A program made the position numbers and the translations under genes. A stretch of DNA of 9,373 nt from Bacillota bacterium (GTDB taxonomy: Bacteria > Bacillota > Bacilli > Alicyclobacillales > SLC66). Below are positions 6,377 through 9,373 of the stretch, in pieces (positions within the stretch are counted from its first letter, which is position 1; each line of letters starts with the position of its first letter). The DNA lies in assembly GCA_021846145.1 (NCBI GenBank), contig JAJZCJ010000117.1, positions 1 to 9,373 on the forward strand. Direction: 5' to 3'. The notes beneath the pieces are model-generated. The model was not told where the DNA came from. It saw only the letters and a list, made by a program, of their open reading frames with translations, and did no database searches.

Positions 6377-7597
6377 TTGAATGCTGAAGTATCTAGTAAA
6401 AAATTACTAGCCGCAAGTGGTCTTGGCATGCTTTTTGATTCGCTAGACGTTGGTTTGCTTAGCTTTGTCATTGCAGCGCTCATGCTGGATTGGCACATCA
6501 GTCCCACTTCTGCAGGACTGCTTGGCAGCATTACTTTGATCGGCATGGCTGTCGGTTCTGCCATCGCTGGACTGATAGCAGATCGGATAGGCAGGAAGCG
6601 GACTTTTATTTTGACGCTGGTCATTTACTCACTTGCCAGTGGCATTAGCGCACTCGCGACAGGGATCGGCTTTTTGATTCTGATGCGGCTAATCACCGGA
6701 CTTGGCCTAGGCGGAGAATTGCCTGTCACCACGACTTATGTGCTTGAGTCTTCGCCGCCGGAACTGCGCGGAAGACGGACCGTAATACTAGAGTCGTTTT
6801 GGGCGCTCGGCAGCATTACTGCCGCACTGATCGGGTTCCTTTTGATCCCCATTTTTACATGGAGGGCGGCATTTGCCATCACTGTATTGCCCGCACTTTA
6901 TGCCTTGTATTTGCGTCGCAATTTGCCGGAAACCCCTTCATTTTCTAAACTAGGTGTGAAACGACAGATGGGCGACAACGTCAAGCGTCTGTGGTCCACC
7001 GCCTTTCGCAAGCTTACCACCGTGCTGTGGATTCTTTGGTTCGCTTCGAACTTTGCATATTACGGCATGTTCTTCTGGCTGCCTAGCGTGATGGTACTAA
7101 AAGGCTATTCGTTGATTCATAGTTTTGGCTATGTGCTGATTATGGCGATTGCCCAATTTCCCGGTTATTTAGCAGCATCTTGGTTTGTGGAAAAAATCGG
7201 ACGTAAATGGACACTGGTGTTATTCGGATTATTTTCCGCCATCTCTTCACTGCTTTTTGGCCTATCTGGATCACTCACCGAACTGCTTATCTTCGGTCTG
7301 ATTCTGAATTTCAGCAATTTAGGCGCATGGGGAGCGACCTATATCTACTCTGTCGAGCAATATCCCGTATCCTCGCGCGCTTCCGGATTAGGATGGGCCA
7401 TGGGCATTGGTAAACTTGGCGGTGTGGTGGCACCCTACATGATGGGCGTATTCATCGCTGTCCACGCTTCATTTGCCCTGATATTTGGAATTTTCTTTGT
7501 GGTCACCTTACTATCTGTGTTCGTACTGCTGGCATTTGGTCACGATGAAAGAACAGACGTGGCAGAAAATTATTCACCCCCGCTTCGCAGTTACTAA
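6377..7597 (+). CDS. MFS permease of the NiaP (niacin / aromatic acid) type
   Basis: This is a 406-residue, 12-helix secondary transporter in the cytoplasmic membrane, probably a proton symporter. The sequence strongly recalls Bacillus NiaP (YceI), a nicotinate permease: LFDSLDVGLLSFVIAAL (19-35), GLGLGGELPV (108-117), WLPSVMVLKGYS (224-235) and NLGAWGATYIYSVEQYP (314-330) all have close counterparts. MFS motif A is present as GLIADRIGRKR (65-75), and its second-half copy is VEKIGRKWT (271-279). Asp21 and Asp24 in helix 1 are candidate coupling or substrate residues. Translation starts at TTG 6377, forced by the ribosome site, which implies moderate expression. It is a single-gene unit between two terminators; nothing nearby makes or uses NAD precursors. 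The family is secure, but the substrate could be niacin, benzoate or another carboxylate. Confidence 0.85.
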   Translation: MNAEVSSKKLLAASGLGMLFDSLDVGLLSFVIAALMLDWHISPTSAGLLGSITLIGMAVGSAIAGLIADRIGRKRTFILTLVIYSLASGISALATGIGFLILMRLITGLGLGGELPVTTTYVLESSPPELRGRRTVILESFWALGSITAALIGFLLIPIFTWRAAFAITVLPALYALYLRRNLPETPSFSKLGVKRQMGDNVKRLWSTAFRKLTTVLWILWFASNFAYYGMFFWLPSVMVLKGYSLIHSFGYVLIMAIAQFPGYLAASWFVEKIGRKWTLVLFGLFSAISSLLFGLSGSLTELLIFGLILNFSNLGAWGATYIYSVEQYPVSSRASGLGWAMGIGKLGGVVAPYMMGVFIAVHASFALIFGIFFVVTLLSVFVLLAFGHDERTDVAENYSPPLRSY

Positions 7598-7628
7598 AAA
7601 AAGGCAGCGAAATGCTGCTTTTTTTTAG
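7594..7628. terminator. Bidirectional terminator overlapping the MFS stop codon
   Basis: GGCAGC (7603-7608) pairs with GCTGCT (7614-7619) around a GAAAT loop. A seven-base A-run (7596-7602) lies on the left and an eight-base T-run (7619-7626) on the right, and CT...AG pairs outermost. Read from either strand it ends in a T-run. It would therefore stop both the MFS transcript and the - strand transcripts coming from the right. The MFS stop TAA (7595-7597) is part of the stem. Confidence 0.88.
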
Positions 7629-7999
7629 TAGCCATTTGCGTTTGTTTGATGCAAGTGAAAAATGCAGAGAATGGCGGCCAATTTATGCATAACACTGCCA
7701 ACGCTAATTACTGAATATTAAGACGTCATACTAGATTGTCACCAAACACGGTATTCCATTGTCCAAATTCGAGGTTGGACGTCACCATCACGCTGCGCTG
7801 TACTTAACCGTTCCCGCTGATTCATCCCGTTGCGAAGTTCAGCGTAAATCCCGACCTGGATGATCGGTTCCGCGTAACGACCGTCCTTGGGTATAAAACA
7901 CCACATCAGATGGAGGATTTCATCGCGCTCTCGACGGCTTAAAAAGTCCTTCCATTTGTGTCTAACATCTTGACAGTAGTCCAAGTTGCGTTAACCAAG
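7629..7999. other. Stretch without a convincing gene, between the terminator and the immunity gene
   Basis: About 370 bases hold only the doubtful 81-codon frame described separately (7739-7984). From 7629 to 7738 I see no gene, RNA or repeat. The region is downstream of the toxin-immunity pair, where displaced or decayed cassette pieces are often found in such loci. Confidence 0.5.
7739..7984 (-). pseudogene. Doubtful 81-codon frame, possible remnant of a second immunity gene
   Basis: The frame begins at TTG 7984, three codons after an in-frame stop (TAA 7993-7991), and has no good ribosome site. I do not recognise the product. Its segment HKWKDFL (near residues 9-15) matches NKWKDYL near the end of the neighbouring DUF2247-like protein in the same frame, and the two places share 13 identical bases (7945-7957 and 8035-8047). 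That suggests the tail of a decayed second copy, fused to unrelated sequence (…GRYAEPIIQVGIYAELRNG…MEYRVW). The rest shows no similarity I can see, so it could also be a small unknown gene translated in coupling with its neighbour (TGA at 8002-8000), or chance. Confidence 0.25.
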
Positions 8000-8506
8000 T
8001 CACATGGAGTAACGCGACTTTTGCTTCTCCAGGTAGTCCTTCCATTTATTGAATAAACGTTCTCTGTTCAATTCCAATGAACCGAGGACGGGATCGCTTA
8101 CGGGCATATAGCGAACAAATCCGGCAATCTCCTCTGGATAGTCAAAGTCAGCATAAATGATCTCAACCATTTCAAGAGGATCCTCGTATTGCTCCCTGTG
8201 CTCATATACCCAATTTAAGATTGCGTATAGAAATTTCTTCTGAGAAATACTGTCCTCATGTTCAGACGGCTGACTTGCCAATTCATCAATATGCGGGTGT
8301 ATTGATTCCCCTTTATCTAAACAAGCTAAAGCAATAACCGATTGGGACGGTTCTTGTTCTTTACCAATCAATTCAACTGCATAGTCAATCGCGGCCTGCG
8401 TACTGAAAAATCCATGGTCTATCGCATATAGAACATCCCTCCAGTTTAGATTTAACAAGCTTTTCACGTAATCGTAAGAAAGCACAAGGTTCAATGTGTT
8501 GCTCAT
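8000..8506 (-). CDS. DUF2247-like protein, candidate immunity protein to the adjacent toxin
   Basis: The protein is 168 residues, acidic, with no signal peptide or membrane segment, so it is cytoplasmic. It matches my memory of the DUF2247 pattern: NWRDVLYAIDHGFFSTQAAIDYAVELIG (21-48), ALACLDKGE (59-67), KKFLYAILNWVYEHREQYEDPLEMVEIIYADFDYPEEIAGFVRYMP (90-135) and RLFNKWKDYLEKQK (150-163). It reads as an all-helical fold and looks full length. It starts at ATG 8506, with AAAGGGGGG (8521-8513) six bases upstream. It lies 19 bp downstream of the toxin-like gene on the same strand, the usual toxin-then-immunity order. The immunity role is inferred from position and acidity; DUF2247 itself has no settled biochemical function that I know of. 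Confidence 0.75.
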   Translation of the reverse strand: MSNTLNLVLSYDYVKSLLNLNWRDVLYAIDHGFFSTQAAIDYAVELIGKEQEPSQSVIALACLDKGESIHPHIDELASQPSEHEDSISQKKFLYAILNWVYEHREQYEDPLEMVEIIYADFDYPEEIAGFVRYMPVSDPVLGSLELNRERLFNKWKDYLEKQKSRYSM

Positions 8507-8512
8507 CTTTTT

Positions 8513-8521
8513 CCCCCCTTT
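8513..8521 (-). promoter_or_regulatory. Ribosome binding site of the immunity gene
   Basis: AAAGGGGGG, six bases before ATG 8506, lies in the 19-bp gap after the toxin stop. It allows the immunity protein to be translated from the toxin's transcript. The six-G run is an unusual Shine-Dalgarno form. Confidence 0.55.
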
Positions 8522-8525
8522 GGTA

Positions 8526-9373
8526 CTATTTCACCACTTGATTTATAATCCCATTTATTACGCCACCAGGAATAAACCTCTGATGTGACACCTGACCATC
8601 TGGACCTAAGAGATACTCGAATATACCAGATTTCCCATTCAACTCGCCTTTAACTTGAAGCAAGGTACGCTGAACCCCATCTCCACCTGTTATATTAAAC
8701 GTCTTACCCTGTGTTAATTGTTCTTCAGATAAGAAGCTACCCGAACGATGTGCTGCATCTGACTTTATAAGTGCAGTGCCTTGCCGCTCCGCCTTATATA
8801 TGTCTTGGGCTGCTTGGGAAGGACTCATTACTTCTCCCGTACCCTTAGCAGCAGTCTCTAATAAATCCTCAGTAGCACTCCCCCCTTGTGAAGCGGCATC
8901 TACTCCTTCTCCACCTGCAAACATAAACGCCAATGAAACTAAATTCACGGCCATCTCCAATGTATTGACCTTCGATGTGGTGGGAGTGACGCCTAAATGC
9001 ATGACATCATAAGTACTCGTCGTTATTGTAGTGGTGCTATTTATGAATTTGTTTAGAATGGCAACTCCCTGACTAAGTGAGCTTGCAGAATAAAACGTTG
9101 TAAGATTACTCATCCGCGGGCCATTTTGATAATAGTTCGTGACATTTGAATCCCCAATTATCGTTGGCGACTTCGCTCCTATAGCCGCCTGATCCTGCGT
9201 TTGTTGTTGCTGCTTTGTTAGTTGCGGAGTCGGATTGTGATTCGGATTGTGATCGTGGTGATGATCCCCACTCGACGATGAATTTCCACCTGTTGACCCC
9301 GAACTCCCGCTGCCAGATCCGCTGGTTGAGCCACCGGTTGAACTACCGGAAGTCCCGCCAGATCCCGAGCCTC
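8526..9373 (-). CDS. C-terminal part of a large polymorphic-toxin-like protein, N-terminus beyond the right edge
   Basis: The frame ending at TAG 8528-8526 stays open to base 9373, giving about 281 visible residues. The ATG at 9113 is internal: it has no ribosome site and the coding frame continues through it. In order the protein has a Gly/Ser-rich linker (9267-9371), a His/Asn/Pro-rich stretch ([12 protein letters not shown]), [12 protein letters not shown], then a linker with YYQNGP. After Met (9113), counting from 1, come a Ser/Thr-rich part, a hydrophobic segment (about 53-70, [18 protein letters not shown]) like pre-toxin regions, and a C-terminal domain (about 118-195). That domain contains [53 protein letters not shown] and ends INQVVK. 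Such tails occur at the ends of RHS/WXG-type toxins in my memory, but I cannot name the domain or its activity. His122, Arg149, His177 and Arg179 are possible functional residues. Delivery and N-terminal trafficking domains are not visible. Confidence 0.75.
   Translation of the reverse strand, partial: GSGSGGTSGSSTGGSTSGSGSGSSGSTGGNSSSSGDHHHDHNPNHNPTPQLTKQQQQTQDQAAIGAKSPTIIGDSNVTNYYQNGPRMSNLTTFYSASSLSQGVAILNKFINSTTTITTSTYDVMHLGVTPTTSKVNTLEMAVNLVSLAFMFAGGEGVDAASQGGSATEDLLETAAKGTGEVMSPSQAAQDIYKAERQGTALIKSDAAHRSGSFLSEEQLTQGKTFNITGGDGVQRTLLQVKGELNGKSGIFEYLLGPDGQVSHQRFIPGGVINGIINQVVK
9231..9254. repeat. Tandem 12-bp repeat inside the toxin linker
   Basis: CGGATTGTGATT (9231-9242) is followed by CGGATTGTGATC (9243-9254), one mismatch. 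On the minus strand it encodes the four-residue units DHNP and NHNP. A recent slippage or duplication in a disordered linker is the simple explanation. Confidence 0.85.
9267..9371 (-). other. Low-complexity Gly/Ser/Thr linker of the toxin-like protein
   Basis: Thirty-five codons encode only Gly, Ser, Thr and one Asn. They form a flexible spacer that would separate an upstream delivery module from the C-terminal part. The codons vary (TCG, AGT, TCA, AGC, TCT for Ser), so the region is not a simple DNA microsatellite but is selected, or drifting, at protein level. Confidence 0.8.

Noticed and set aside
8776..9012. 78-codon plus-strand frame opposite the toxin-like gene
   Set aside because: Low-complexity antisense frame without a ribosome site; the minus strand carries the coherent protein.
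8526..9113. A complete 195-residue protein starting at ATG 9113
   Set aside because: The codons upstream stay open to the window edge and encode a typical toxin linker, and no ribosome site precedes 9113.
1..9373. tRNA, rRNA, CRISPR arrays or insertion sequences
   Set aside because: No tRNA-like cloverleaf arms, repeat-spacer periodicity, transposase frames or terminal inverted repeats were seen.

Overview
The window looks like chromosomal DNA of a Gram-positive, probably spore-forming member of the Bacillota (Bacilli), perhaps an Alicyclobacillus-like lineage. The reasons are strong AGGAGG-type ribosome binding sites, GTG and TTG starts, short intergenic gaps, a NiaP-type permease close to that of Bacillus, and a candidate sporulation promoter. 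The genus is inference from remembered protein families; no database search was made.

Bases 1-3205 (+ strand) hold the 3' part of an RsmF-type 16S rRNA m5C methyltransferase (5' end outside the window), a cytoplasmic GH13 neopullulanase/cyclomaltodextrinase-type enzyme 14 bp downstream, and a small basic protein with a possible Sm-like beta-barrel. The small gene has its own candidate promoter. It converges on, and overlaps by 45 bp, a LysR-type regulator on the - strand (3161-4111).

Bases 4112-6307 hold the divergent regulator/leuC intergenic region, then leuC and leuD (the two subunits of isopropylmalate isomerase), closed by a strong terminator. The intergenic region carries a clean dyad, ACATAG-N7-CTATGT, which fits a LysR-type operator next to a plausible leuC promoter. 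The LysR protein is therefore the obvious candidate regulator of leucine synthesis here. leuA and leuB are not beside leuCD.

Bases 6308-7628 hold a single MFS permease of the NiaP (niacin/aromatic acid) type, starting at TTG. It ends inside a hairpin that can terminate transcription from both strands.

Bases 7629-9373 change character: all genes are on the - strand, and sampled stretches are more AT-rich. Reading from the right edge leftwards there is the C-terminal part of a large polymorphic-toxin-like protein, a DUF2247-like candidate immunity protein 19 bp downstream, and a doubtful 81-codon frame that may be the remnant of a second immunity gene. The toxin's reading frame stays open to the right edge, well past the first internal ATG at 9113. 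The added part encodes a Gly/Ser linker, a His/Asn/Pro repeat and a Gln run. This toxin-immunity module is the accessory and most interesting part of the window.
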